A DNA stretch of 64,000 bases from Aeromonas veronii bv. veronii. Its GTDB lineage: Bacteria > Pseudomonadota > Gammaproteobacteria > Enterobacterales > Aeromonadaceae. The notes below the pieces were generated by a model. It had not been told where the DNA came from. It searched no databases and saw nothing but the letters and a program-made list of their open reading frames with translations. Location: NCBI RefSeq assembly GCF_000820225.1, contig NZ_CDDK01000037.1, positions 101,963 to 165,962 of the forward strand, written 5' to 3'. Position 1 is the stretch's first letter. Each line of letters starts with the position of its first letter. The translations under genes were made by a program, and so were the position numbers. Positions 47,144-55,569 of this stretch are shown piece by piece.

Positions 47144-48406
47144 TTAGTTTTTTTCACCCTTTGCCTGCATGGCACTGCCCTTGGTCGCAGCAACAGCCCA
47201 GTCAGGACGGGCCAATGCGGGCAACTCTCCCTCCAGCCCCATGGCGGCGCGGATCACCCCCTCCTTGAAGGGCGTCAGCAGATTGGCCGCCCGCAATCCC
47301 ACGCCCCGCACCAGCTTCTTGAGCGGGTTGGCCCCGCTGAACAGCCGCTTGAGCCCTTCCATCGCCGCCAGCATGCGAGCCGCCTCGCTCTTGCGCCAGC
47401 GCTCGTAGCTGCGCAGGTTGGCGAGCAGGCCGATATCCTCGCCCGCGGCATGATTTTGCAAGATCTGCTCCGCCAGCGCAGCAGCATCCAGCAGGCCAAG
47501 GTTGACCCCCTGCCCCGCCAGCGGGTGGATGGTGTGGGCGGCATCTCCCACCAGCACCAGCCGCTCGCGAGCAAAGTCGCGGGCATAGCGGGCGGTAAGA
47601 GGAATCGCGCTGCGCGGCCCCTCCACCTTGCACAGACCGAGCCGGGCATCGAAGGCGGCGGTAAGCTGGCGATTGAACTGCTCGTCATCGCAGGTGCAGA
47701 GCGCCTCGGCGCGGGCCGCAGGCAGCGACCAGACGATGGAACAGAGGTTCTCTTGCCACAGCGGCAAAAAGGCGAGCGGGCCATCCGGGGTGAAGATCTG
47801 GCGAGCAACAGCTTCATGGGGTTCGGCGCAGCGCACCGTCGCCACCAGCGCGTGGTGACCGTAATCCCAGCTGGTGAGCGGGATATCAGCCTGACGGCGC
47901 ACCCAGGAGTGGGCGCCATCGGCAGCCACCACCAGTTTGGCCGAGATGGCCTGACCATCTTCAAGGAGCAGCAGGGCGCCCGCCGGGCCGCTCTGCAGGC
48001 TCTTGGCTCTGGCGGGGGTCAGCAACTGGATATTGCTGGCACCTTCAATCGCCTCAAGCAGCGCCAGCTGGATCACCCGATTCTCGACGATGTGGCCGAG
48101 GTTGGCCTGACGCAGGCTGGCGGCATCGAAGTCGATATGGCCAAAACTGTCCTGCTCCCACACCGCCATCTTCTCGTAGGCCTGCAGGCGGCGCGCTTCA
48201 ATGCCGTCCCAGGCGCCAACATGGCGCAGGATCTGCTGGCTGGCCAGACTCAGGGCGCTGACCCGGTTATCGGCCACCTCCCCCAGCTGCGGATCGGGCA
48301 GTTGCCCCTCCACCACCAGCACCTTGAGGGCGCTATGTTTCAAGGCCGCAGCGAGCCCCAGCCCCACCATGCCGCCACCGACAATCACCACATCCACATT
48401 TTGCAT
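47144..48406 (-). CDS. ubiI: 2-octaprenylphenol hydroxylase UbiI
   Basis: This 420-residue FAD monooxygenase hydroxylates C5 of the ubiquinone ring. The FAD-binding VDVVIVGGGMVGLGLA is at the N-terminus, the DG motif ADGAHSWVR is central, and the second FAD motif GDAAHTIHPLAGQGVNLG is typical of UbiH/I/F. It matches E. coli VisC/UbiI best (GHIVENRVI, LAFLPLW). I chose the ATG at 48406, which is spaced properly from AAGGA; starts at 48412 and 48415 abut that box. It lies 128 bp after ubiH. Confidence 0.9.
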   Translation of the reverse strand: MQNVDVVIVGGGMVGLGLAAALKHSALKVLVVEGQLPDPQLGEVADNRVSALSLASQQILRHVGAWDGIEARRLQAYEKMAVWEQDSFGHIDFDAASLRQANLGHIVENRVIQLALLEAIEGASNIQLLTPARAKSLQSGPAGALLLLEDGQAISAKLVVAADGAHSWVRRQADIPLTSWDYGHHALVATVRCAEPHEAVARQIFTPDGPLAFLPLWQENLCSIVWSLPAARAEALCTCDDEQFNRQLTAAFDARLGLCKVEGPRSAIPLTARYARDFARERLVLVGDAAHTIHPLAGQGVNLGLLDAAALAEQILQNHAAGEDIGLLANLRSYERWRKSEAARMLAAMEGLKRLFSGANPLKKLVRGVGLRAANLLTPFKEGVIRAAMGLEGELPALARPDWAVAATKGSAMQAKGEKN

Positions 48407-48534
48407 CTGCATCATCTCATCCTTTCAGGGCTGACCGGCTTGCCAGCGAGGGGACGCCCGCAGGCATCACCTCTTTATTCAATAGGTTTTGATCAACGAA
48501 TGGCGGTCAACAGGTTCCACTCAACAAGTGCTGG

Positions 48535-49758
48535 CTAGTTGCCGCACACATCAGCGACAAAGCCCAGGGTGCGCGAGGCAAGCGGCGCCTTGAGGCACGG
48601 GAATCGCCCCATCAGGGTGAGCGCCAGATTGCGCCCCGCCACCAGCGGATCGTGACCATTGGAGAAGAGCTGGGCCAGCGAAGAGGTGAGCCAGACGGTC
48701 TGCTCCTGATCGCGCTTGCGCTGCTGCCAGTAGCCACTCAGTACCTTGAAGCTGCCGATATCCTCCCCCTCTGCCAACGCCTTGGCTACGGCGCCGGTAA
48801 GCAGGTCGAGATCCCGCATCCCGAGGTTGAAGCCCTGTCCGGCAATCGGGTGCAGGGCGTGGGCGGCATTACCGACCAGCACGGTGCGCTGGGCCAGCGG
48901 GTAGTCACAGGCGGTCAGAATGAGCGGATAGACGTGACGCACGCCGCATCGCTCGAAGCGGCCGAGCCGCCAGCCAAAGGCCTGCTGCAAGCGGGCAAGA
49001 AACGCCGCCTCATCGAGGGCCATCAGCTCATCCACCTCATGCTGCCCGACGCTCCACACCAGCGAGGAGAGCCCCTCCTGCATCGGCAGCAGGGCCAGCG
49101 GCCCCCCTTCGGTAAAACGCTCGAAGGCGCGTCCCTCAGGGTCTTGCGCCGTTTTGACCGTGGCGATGATGGCGTGCTGCTCAAAGTCGTGGCGGGTCAC
49201 CGGCAACTTGAAGTGCTGACGCACAAAGGAGTTGCCGCCGTCTGCCGCCACCAGCAGGCGGGTCTCAATCTGTTCACCGCTCTCGAGGGTGAGGGTCACC
49301 TTCTCCTCATCGGGCACAATCTCGCTCACCCGAGCCGGACAGCAGACCCGGATATTGGGAGAAGCCGCCATCGCCCGTTGCAGCTCATAACCGGCAGCTG
49401 CAAGCTCGATCACCTGGCCCAGCGCGGGCAGACCGTATTCGGCAGCCGACAGGCGAGCCTGACCGAAGTGGCCCCGATCCGAGACATGAATCTGGGTAAT
49501 GGTGGCGCAATGGGGGGCAAACAGCGGCCAGAGTCCGCGTCGCAACAGCGCATCACAGGTACCGGCCGAGAGCGCAATGGCGCGGGCGTCGAACCCTGAA
49601 TGGGTGTGCTGTTCGGGGACGCTTGCCTCCAGCAGCAGGATCTCGAGGGGGGAGCCATCGGATCGAAGCAGGGCTGCCAGCGAGAGGGCCAGCACGGCGC
49701 CGCTCATGCCACCGCCGACCAGGGTGACATCGACCTGTCGCACATCAGATTGAGACAT
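48535..49758 (-). CDS. ubiH: 2-octaprenyl-6-methoxyphenol hydroxylase UbiH
   Basis: This 407-residue FAD monooxygenase hydroxylates C1 of the ubiquinone ring. VDVTLVGGGMSGAVLALSL binds FAD, ADGGNSFVR is the DG motif, and GNAAHALHPIAGQGFNLGMRDL has the GN variant seen in UbiH rather than GD. It precedes ubiI on the same strand, as in enterobacteria, but pepP, which usually precedes ubiH, is absent here. Confidence 0.9.
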   Translation of the reverse strand: MSQSDVRQVDVTLVGGGMSGAVLALSLAALLRSDGSPLEILLLEASVPEQHTHSGFDARAIALSAGTCDALLRRGLWPLFAPHCATITQIHVSDRGHFGQARLSAAEYGLPALGQVIELAAAGYELQRAMAASPNIRVCCPARVSEIVPDEEKVTLTLESGEQIETRLLVAADGGNSFVRQHFKLPVTRHDFEQHAIIATVKTAQDPEGRAFERFTEGGPLALLPMQEGLSSLVWSVGQHEVDELMALDEAAFLARLQQAFGWRLGRFERCGVRHVYPLILTACDYPLAQRTVLVGNAAHALHPIAGQGFNLGMRDLDLLTGAVAKALAEGEDIGSFKVLSGYWQQRKRDQEQTVWLTSSLAQLFSNGHDPLVAGRNLALTLMGRFPCLKAPLASRTLGFVADVCGN

Positions 49759-49880
49759 AAGCAGAGAGGAAGAAGTGAAAAAGGTGGCCTCATGCTATCA
49801 CAAAGCCGCTGGCCGAATGCGAGGTCACCGGCAAAAAACCGGTTATGCCTCACAGGGTTAGCCACCACAAGGGAATAAAA

Positions 49881-49902
49881 AAGAGCGCCATCAGGCGCTC
49901 TT
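49881..49902 (-). terminator. Terminator of ygfB
   Basis: The perfect 9-bp stem aagagcgcc / ggcgctctt has a four-base loop and is followed by T on the minus strand, 34 bp past the ygfB stop. Confidence 0.88.
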
Positions 49903-49935
49903 GCAGATTCAGTAAGGGTCTCGTTGACCCGCACC

Positions 49936-50505
49936 TCAATGAAGGGTCGGCGGCGCGCTCGGGGTATCGGGGCGCTTGCCAAACTCTTCGAAGGCCATCA
50001 TGACCCCCAGTTTGACGTGTTCGTAGAGCACCAGGAAAGAGGCTTCGTTCTTGTCATCTTCCTGATCGAACTCGGCGGAGACCTGAGTGATGCTGGCGAT
50101 ATCCTGGATCATCTCCTGCAGCTCTTCCGACGCGCGCGACAACTCCTGCTGCACCACGCCGAAACCGGCCAGAAATGCCTGTGACCAGTCCACCAGCGAA
50201 TCGATTCGCTCGTCGAGGGGAGCATCATCACTTGGCAGCAGCAGCTCGACGCCCTTCTGGGCCATCAGGCTCTCGACCACATTGTGATAAAGATCGGTCA
50301 TCACCTGGCGCACCGGGGCCGGCAGGCCGAAACCGTCGTTCACCAGATCGTTGAAATGGGGCAGCCAACTCTTGTCGTCCAGTGCCACACCGCCGCACAC
50401 CAGACCGCACATCACACCATGGGCCTCTACTGCGCTGGCCATCAGCTCATGTTGTTCCATGATGTCGGCCACTGCCGCATATTTAAGGGGGTTCGTTTTG
50501 CTCAT
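49936..50505 (-). CDS. ygfB: UPF0149 protein YgfB
   Basis: This 189-residue, acidic, largely helical protein matches YgfB/UPF0149 (EAHGVMCGLVCGG near residues 28-40, then DWSQAFLAGFG). YgfB in Pseudomonas lowers expression of a cell-wall amidase; its role here is unknown. The ATG at 50505 is preferred; five extra codons lie upstream. It is divergent from zapA, the common gammaproteobacterial order. Confidence 0.88.
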   Translation of the reverse strand: MSKTNPLKYAAVADIMEQHELMASAVEAHGVMCGLVCGGVALDDKSWLPHFNDLVNDGFGLPAPVRQVMTDLYHNVVESLMAQKGVELLLPSDDAPLDERIDSLVDWSQAFLAGFGVVQQELSRASEELQEMIQDIASITQVSAEFDQEDDKNEASFLVLYEHVKLGVMMAFEEFGKRPDTPSAPPTLH

Positions 50506-50678
50506 CGAGGATCCGCTCAAAGTTCAGTCAAATTTGCAGAATTAATGGTCAGGATCCTAGCATTCTCCCTCTTGCAGAGCCAGCAAGGCCTTGAAACTTA
50601 TGCATCTGCGCTATATAGTCCCGCCCAGTTGTCCACGTGGATAAAGGCGGAAATCAGCTCCGCCGTATTGAGGAAGGC

Positions 50679-51011
50679 ATGAGCACAGAGGCCGTAGAAA
50701 TCGTCATTTTGGGACGTCCCTACAAGGTATCCTGTCCCTTGGGACAGCAGGATGCCCTGCGCCAGGCCGCCGAGCAGCTGACCGACAAGTTGATCGACCT
50801 GCGTCAACGCTCCAAAGTCTCCAGCAACGAGCAATTGGCTATCATGGCGGCGCTCAATTTCTGTCATGAGCTCTGCCTTGAAAAAGAGAAGAACCACCAA
50901 TACTCTGAGACCATGGACAAGCGGATCAAGATGCTGCAACGCACCATCGAAGCGGCCCTGATCGAGCACGGACAATATGGTGATTCCAGCGAAGAGGGGC
51001 AACAGCCCTAA
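50679..51011 (+). CDS. zapA: Cell division protein ZapA
   Basis: This 110-residue protein binds FtsZ and bundles its filaments at midcell. An N-terminal FtsZ-binding domain (VEIVILGRPYKVSCP) is followed by a long C-terminal coiled coil that tetramerises. The ATG at 50679 follows GAGGAAGG. It lies directly before 6S RNA, as in most enteric relatives. Confidence 0.92.
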   Translation: MSTEAVEIVILGRPYKVSCPLGQQDALRQAAEQLTDKLIDLRQRSKVSSNEQLAIMAALNFCHELCLEKEKNHQYSETMDKRIKMLQRTIEAALIEHGQYGDSSEEGQQP

Positions 51012-51028
51012 TCGCAAACCGTTTTAAA

Positions 51029-51209
51029 ATTCCCTGGGATGTTTGTCAGCCGGTTCAAGTCCCCGAGCCGATATTCATACCAAACAGGGGATCTGCCTTC
51101 TGGCTATTGCGCATGCTCGGCACGACCGAGAAGCCTGCGGTCAGATCCGATCCCCGCCTTGAACCGACGGTTCAAGGGCCCAAACCGGCAACGGCATCTC
51201 GGGGTACCA
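51029..51209 (+). ncRNA. ssrS: 6S RNA
   Basis: About 180 bases after zapA match E. coli 6S RNA in its diagnostic parts: the closing stem (TCCCTGGGATGTT paired with GGCATCTCGGGG), the segment CCGAGCCGATATTCATACCA, GCATGCTCGG...CCGAGAAGCC, and CCTTGAACCGACGGTTCAAGG. 6S RNA mimics an open promoter and sequesters sigma70 RNA polymerase in stationary phase. The ends are estimated from the E. coli ends to within a few bases. Confidence 0.93.
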
Positions 51210-51214
51210 ACAGC

Positions 51215-51245
51215 AAAAGCCCGTCACCAGCATGACGGGCTTTTT
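51215..51245 (+). terminator. Terminator after 6S RNA
   Basis: The stem aaaagcccgtca / tgacgggctttt is followed by more T. It lies a few bases past the mature 3' end. Confidence 0.88.
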
Positions 51246-51267
51246 CTTTGCCTGATGATCAACGAAC

Positions 51268-51344
51268 TGTCCCGTCCTGAATATGGTTTACACCTTTCCC
51301 CCCAATAAATGGAGAACCCGATGGGACAAGGTGTGAAACGGACA
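51268..51344. mobile_element. 77-bp inverted-repeat element, possible IS remnant
   Basis: The segment begins TGTCC and ends GGACA. Inside, GGTTTACACCTT and AAGGTGTGAAAC form a 12-bp inverted repeat with one substitution plus a shift. No transposase is present. It looks like the fused ends of an insertion sequence or a tiny MITE. I cannot assign a family, and no target duplication is obvious. Confidence 0.4.
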
Positions 51345-51355
51345 CTGCCATAACG

Positions 51356-51384
51356 ACAAAGCCCGCCAAACAGGCGGGCTTTGT
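51356..51384. terminator. Terminator of emrD
   Basis: The perfect 12-bp stem acaaagcccgcc / ggcgggctttgt has a 5-base loop and lies 21 bp past the emrD stop. Confidence 0.85.
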
Positions 51385-51404
51385 TTTGCAACTGGCAAGC
51401 AAAT

Positions 51405-52601
51405 TTAGATGGCCATCTGCTCGTGCGGCGAGCCGTGGTGGCGCAGCCAGACAAAACTCAGCGCCACGATCAGCACCATCAGGGTCATGATGGCCCCCAG
51501 CGTCACCTGACCGGTCATCGGGAAACCGGCCGCCAGCAGGGTCACCACGCCCGCCCCCAGATTCTGCATCCCGCCGAGAATGGCACCCGCGGTGCCGGCC
51601 TGCCCCGGGAAGGGCTCGATGGCACAGGAGGTTGCGGTCGGGTAGAGAATGCCGCTACCGATGAAGTAGACGGCCGCACCACCAACCAGCGAGGCGGCAC
51701 TCACCACCCCGAACAGCCCCGGTACCAGAATGATGAGAGAGCCAAGCGCCAGAAAGGCGATGCCAAGACGCATCAGTTTGCCCTGAGTCAAACGGAAGCT
51801 CAGCTTGGCAGAGAGCCAGGCACCGAACAGATAGCCGGGCAGCGGCAACACGAACAGCACGCTCACGGTACGGGCGCTCAGCTTCAGCACATCGCCCAGC
51901 AGCACACCGGCCGCCGCTTCAAATACCGCCAATCCCGCAAAGGTCGCCATCAGGCAGAGCAGGTTGCCCTGAAACTTGGGGTTGCCCAGCACATGGCGAT
52001 AGGCAGCACCGACGCGCAGCGGCTGACGGGCTGCAACAGGCAGAGTCTCACCAAACCAAGCCATGATCGCCAGAGTGGCTAGGGCACCAAAACCGAACAG
52101 GAACCAGTAACCGGCGCGCCAGTTGAACAGCTCGGTCAACCAGCCACCCAACACCGGCGCCAGCAGCGGGGAGAAGATCACCCCCATGCTCACCAGACTG
52201 TTAGCGCGGTTGAGCTCGGCGCCGTTGTAGCGATCGCGCATCACGGTACGGCTCATGGCGCCACCGGCACCGGTACCCAGCCCCTGAATAAAGCTACCCA
52301 CCAGCAGGGCGGCAAAATGGGGGATGACCTGAATGATCAGGGTGCCCACCAGAAACACCATCATGCCGACGATCAGCACCGGGCGACGGCCAATACGATC
52401 CGACAACGGCCCATAGACAAACTGGGAGAGGCCATAGGGGATCAGGTAACAGGCCATCACCGCCTGCAACTGGCCCGAGGCCACATTGAAGTCCCCCGCC
52501 ATCATGGGAATGGAGGGAACATAAAGGGTCTGGGTCATCTGGCCCACAGCGACCATCAGAATGGTCAGTAAAAACAACGGATAAAAACTGTGCCGATCCA
52601 T
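51405..52601 (-). CDS. emrD: Multidrug efflux MFS transporter EmrD
   Basis: This 398-residue inner-membrane antiporter has 12 helices and the DHA1 motifs YGPLSDRIGRRPV (loop 2-3) and SPLLAPVLGGWL (motif C). AVGQMTQTLYVPSIPMMA and PFPGQAGTAGAILGGMQN match EmrD more closely than Bcr. EmrD exports hydrophobic compounds such as uncouplers and detergents. The 260 bp upstream is AT-rich and holds its promoter; I see no recognisable operator. Confidence 0.88.
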   Translation of the reverse strand: MDRHSFYPLFLLTILMVAVGQMTQTLYVPSIPMMAGDFNVASGQLQAVMACYLIPYGLSQFVYGPLSDRIGRRPVLIVGMMVFLVGTLIIQVIPHFAALLVGSFIQGLGTGAGGAMSRTVMRDRYNGAELNRANSLVSMGVIFSPLLAPVLGGWLTELFNWRAGYWFLFGFGALATLAIMAWFGETLPVAARQPLRVGAAYRHVLGNPKFQGNLLCLMATFAGLAVFEAAAGVLLGDVLKLSARTVSVLFVLPLPGYLFGAWLSAKLSFRLTQGKLMRLGIAFLALGSLIILVPGLFGVVSAASLVGGAAVYFIGSGILYPTATSCAIEPFPGQAGTAGAILGGMQNLGAGVVTLLAAGFPMTGQVTLGAIMTLMVLIVALSFVWLRHHGSPHEQMAI

Positions 52602-52863
52602 ATCAGTCCCAAAAAATCGAAAAAATGCTGCCGCCCCTCTGGCACAAAATGTCCCAGAGGAATCTGATCACAGAGGCTGTGATGCAATCAAAAACAGTGT
52701 TGGAAACAGTAGGCGGGGAGCCCGCCAAGCCACCGCACAGGACGCTTGGTGGTATGAGGGCATCATAGTGATTCAGCTCACAAAAAACGAACGAATCTTT
52801 ATAATCGGCTTGCCTTAGTTTTTCTAATATTACGGGGCAGCACGCCCCGTCGGCAGTTAAAAA

Positions 52864-53526
52864 TCAACGTGTTACCATCTGTTGTGCCTGCTTGATCAGC
52901 TCATCCGGCTGCTCCTTGCGCGGCGGTATGGTGATCCCCTTCTGGCAGGCCGGCTTCTCGGCCATCCGCACCATCCAGGCTTGCAGATGGGGCAATCCCT
53001 CGATGGAGATACCGCTCCAGTCATAAATACGCACCCAGGGCCAGGTGGCAATGTCGGCGATGCTGTACTCGTCCGCCAGATATTCGTGATGGGCCAGATG
53101 GCTGTCGAGCACCTCGAACAGGCGGCGCCCCTCCTTCTGGTAGCGTTCGATGGCGGCGGGGATCTTCTCGGGGAAATAGCGGTAGAAGACGTTGGCCTGC
53201 CCCATCATGGGTCCTACCCCGCCCATCTGGAACATCAGCCACTGGATGGCCTGAGAGCGGCGTTTGGGATCAGCGGGTAGCAACTTGCCTGCTTTCTCCG
53301 CCAGATAGATGAGGATGGCCCCCGACTCGAATACGGCGAAATCGTCGTTATCCAGATCGACGATAGCCGGAATACGGCCATTTGGGTTGATGGCGAGAAA
53401 CTCGGGCTTCTTCTGATCCAGCGCCGAAAGATCGAGAGGAATGACCCGATAGGGCAAACCCAGCTCTTCGAGGGCGATCGCCACTTTGAAACCATTGGGG
53501 GTCGCGGCGGTGTAAAAGTCGATCAT
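52864..53526 (-). CDS. Glutathione S-transferase family protein (YfcG-like)
   Basis: This 220-residue protein has an N-terminal thioredoxin fold ([21 protein letters not shown]) with the glutathione-binding segment NGRIPAIVD and [12 protein letters not shown], and a helical C-terminal domain with [11 protein letters not shown]. It resembles YfcG/YghU disulfide-bond oxidoreductases, which use glutathione without a catalytic Cys (TPNG in place of CPxC). The start has a strong AAGGAG box. Confidence 0.88.
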   Translation of the reverse strand: MIDFYTAATPNGFKVAIALEELGLPYRVIPLDLSALDQKKPEFLAINPNGRIPAIVDLDNDDFAVFESGAILIYLAEKAGKLLPADPKRRSQAIQWLMFQMGGVGPMMGQANVFYRYFPEKIPAAIERYQKEGRRLFEVLDSHLAHHEYLADEYSIADIATWPWVRIYDWSGISIEGLPHLQAWMVRMAEKPACQKGITIPPRKEQPDELIKQAQQMVTR

Positions 53527-53629
53527 GATTCACTCCTTGTTGGTCATAGCCAGATTGCACGGTTGGAACAGGGTGCAACACCATAGCCGCCTCATCTTGC
53601 AACAAGTGACCGGCTCCAGACCATTAAAA

Positions 53630-53670
53630 AGCGGCGCACCGTAGGCCAAACAAGGCCACGGTACGCCGCT
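53630..53670 (-). terminator. Long terminator hairpin
   Basis: AGCGGCG-ACCGT-GGCC and GGCC-CGGT-CGCCGCT pair through three small mismatches around six bases, followed on the minus strand by TTTTT. It lies 24 bp past the hypothetical gene. Confidence 0.8.
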
Positions 53671-53694
53671 AGTGCGCTCTGGCGATGGTAGATA

Positions 53695-54150
53695 TTAGTT
53701 GATCACGGCAACCGGCTTGCGCTGGCGCAGCATGATCAGGCGGGAAAGCAGCGGGAAGTAGGACTCCAGCTTGCGCAACAGCACCCGGCTGCAGGCAGGC
53801 TCGGCCAGCTCCGACTCATCCAGCACGATGCCGTTTGAGACAAAATAGAAACGGGGGTCACGCACATCCGGCCCGCAGACCGTCAGCTCCTTGTCTCCCT
53901 TGCGGATCAACAGCGGCAAGACCGGCAAACCGATCGTCTCATCCTCTCCCCGGGCAAATCCGGCATCCTGCCAGGGCGCATCGCCGTCGATCAGCAGGAT
54001 CGCCGCCTCCGTCTTGGCCGGTTGCCACTGGGCCAGGGGGGTCACGGTGATGTGGGCAAAGTGATCACCATACTCGGGTGATGACCGCAAGATGGCCAAC
54101 AGTCCCTCGCTGGCCGCTGACACGTTCTGACTCACTAATGACAAATTCAT
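53695..54150 (-). CDS. Hypothetical cytoplasmic protein
   Basis: I do not recognise this 151-residue protein. It has no signal peptide or membrane segment. It is rich in hydrophobic strands (EAAILLID, LPVLPLLIRKGDKELTV) and ends with a basic helix (LSRLIMLRQRKPVAVIN). Codon use looks like its neighbours and it has its own terminator, so it is probably a real gene. It is divergent from suhB across a 200-bp region that holds the suhB promoter. Confidence 0.65.
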   Translation of the reverse strand: MNLSLVSQNVSAASEGLLAILRSSPEYGDHFAHITVTPLAQWQPAKTEAAILLIDGDAPWQDAGFARGEDETIGLPVLPLLIRKGDKELTVCGPDVRDPRFYFVSNGIVLDESELAEPACSRVLLRKLESYFPLLSRLIMLRQRKPVAVIN

Positions 54151-54275
54151 GGTTCACATCCCTATGCTCATGACAGCCTGTATCCGGCTGCTGGGATAAG
54201 ACTAGCGCAGATCTGGTCTATATTGGAGCCGTCAAATCTGGCAGTGGTAATCAATTGGTCGTAGGGGGATAACAG

Positions 54276-54303
54276 TTGCCATCGCACAAAATACTGGTAT
54301 CAT
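54276..54303 (+). promoter_or_regulatory. Sigma70-type promoter of suhB
   Basis: TTGCCA and TATCAT are separated by 16 bases, 47 bp before the suhB start. Confidence 0.6.
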
Positions 54304-54349
54304 ACCGCGTCCTTTTATCCCCCGTTCTTTAACATCCAGTGGTGAACCT

Positions 54350-55153
54350 ATGCATCCGATGCTGAATATCGCCGTGCGCGCTGCGCGCAACGCCGGTCAA
54401 GTTGTAGTAAAAGCCTTCTCCCAGCCTGAGAACATTGAGGCTATCCAAAAAGGCAGCAATGACTTCGTGACCAACGTTGACCGTGAAGCCGAAGCGGCCA
54501 TCATTCACACCATCAAAAAATCTTACCCTGAGCACAGCATTGTTGCTGAAGAGTCTGGTGAGATTGCCGGTACCAATCCGGACTACCAATGGATCATTGA
54601 CCCACTGGATGGCACGACCAACCTTGTCAAAGGCATTCCGCACTTTGCCGTTTCCATCGCCCTGCGCGTGAAAGGCAAAACCGAACAAGCCGTTGTTTAC
54701 GATCCCATCCGTGACGAGCTGTTTACTGCTACCCGTGGTAGCGGCGCCCAGCTGAACGGCTACCGTATCCGTGTCGGCAAAGCCAAAGAGCTGGCTGGCA
54801 CCGTACTGGCTACCGGTTTCCCCTACAAACAAAAGCACCACATCGAGTCCTACCTGAAGATGTTCCAGAGCATGTTCATCGAATGTGCCGACATCCGTCG
54901 CTCCGGCTCTGCCGCACTGGATCTGGCCTATGTGGCTGCCGGTCGCGTAGACGGTTTCTGGGAAATCGGCCTGAAACCCTGGGACACCGCTGCCGGTGAA
55001 CTGCTGGCCAAAGAAGCTGGTGCCATCGTCACCGACTTCGTAGGTGGTCACAACTACGAAAACTCCGGCAACATCGTGGTTGCCAACCCGCGCGTCCTGA
55101 AAGAGATGCTGGGCAAGATCCGTGAAGAGCTGCCGGAGTCTCTGGCCAAATAA
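54350..55153 (+). CDS. suhB: Inositol monophosphatase family protein SuhB
   Basis: This 267-residue enzyme matches SuhB (267 in E. coli). The metal-binding motifs are VAEESGEI, WIIDPLDGTTNLVKG and WDTAAGELLAKEAG. SuhB has Mg-dependent inositol-1-phosphatase activity, and it also joins the rRNA antitermination complex with Nus factors. Codon use (GAC, GGT, CTG, AAA) looks more biased than in neighbouring genes, suggesting high expression. Confidence 0.94.
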   Translation: MHPMLNIAVRAARNAGQVVVKAFSQPENIEAIQKGSNDFVTNVDREAEAAIIHTIKKSYPEHSIVAEESGEIAGTNPDYQWIIDPLDGTTNLVKGIPHFAVSIALRVKGKTEQAVVYDPIRDELFTATRGSGAQLNGYRIRVGKAKELAGTVLATGFPYKQKHHIESYLKMFQSMFIECADIRRSGSAALDLAYVAAGRVDGFWEIGLKPWDTAAGELLAKEAGAIVTDFVGGHNYENSGNIVVANPRVLKEMLGKIREELPESLAK

Positions 55154-55185
55154 GCCAGCTCCCCATCCCCAGCATTCACCAAGAT

Positions 55186-55213
55186 AAAAAAACCGGCGCA
55201 AGCCGGTTTTTTT
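55186..55213. terminator. Terminator of suhB
   Basis: The stem aaaaaaccggc / gccggtttttt with a four-base loop lies 33 bp past the stop. Confidence 0.9.
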
Positions 55214-55467
55214 ATTGCTGCGATATACCCTGTTCGGGCATTCCAACCAACTGCTTATGCTCTTCTTCCCCGTAGCGCACACCCCAACCGCTCGCCCCGT
55301 TCCCCATCCCCAAAACCGTTCGTCGCCCTTCTCTCGTTAGCAAATACGCCTTAACCAACCTTCTTGAATATCACCGCGCACAGGCCGGGATAATCATCTG
55401 CCCCCGGTTTGTTGCTCTGACCTTCATCCCCTTGCGAAGAACCCCAACCATCTGGCCTCGTACCCAT
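55212..55467 (-). repeat. Two diverged repeat units, each with a GWG mini-frame
   Basis: On the minus strand two similar units of about 60 bp, 160 bp apart, each begin GATGGG and share GGTTGGGGT at the same offset. Unit 1 (start 55467) opens a 38-codon frame, MGTRPDGWGSSQGDEG...; unit 2 (start 55307) opens a 31-codon frame, MGNGASGWGVRYGEEE.... The first is also flanked by a 7-bp inverted repeat (ATCTGGC/GCCAGAT). Ribosome sites are poor. They may be a dispersed intergenic repeat or remnants of small genes. Confidence 0.45.
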
Positions 55468-55481
55468 CGCCAGATACAAAA

Positions 55482-55504
55482 ACACCCGGCACATGGCCGG
55501 GTGT
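55482..55504 (-). terminator. Terminator of the chemoreceptor gene
   Basis: The perfect 9-bp stem acacccggc / gccgggtgt has a 5-base loop and is followed by TTTTT on the minus strand. Confidence 0.88.
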
Positions 55505-55569
55505 CGTGAGGGCATGTAAAGCGCCCCGACTTTTATGAATGAAGAAGTCGGCGTACGCCAGCCCCTTTA

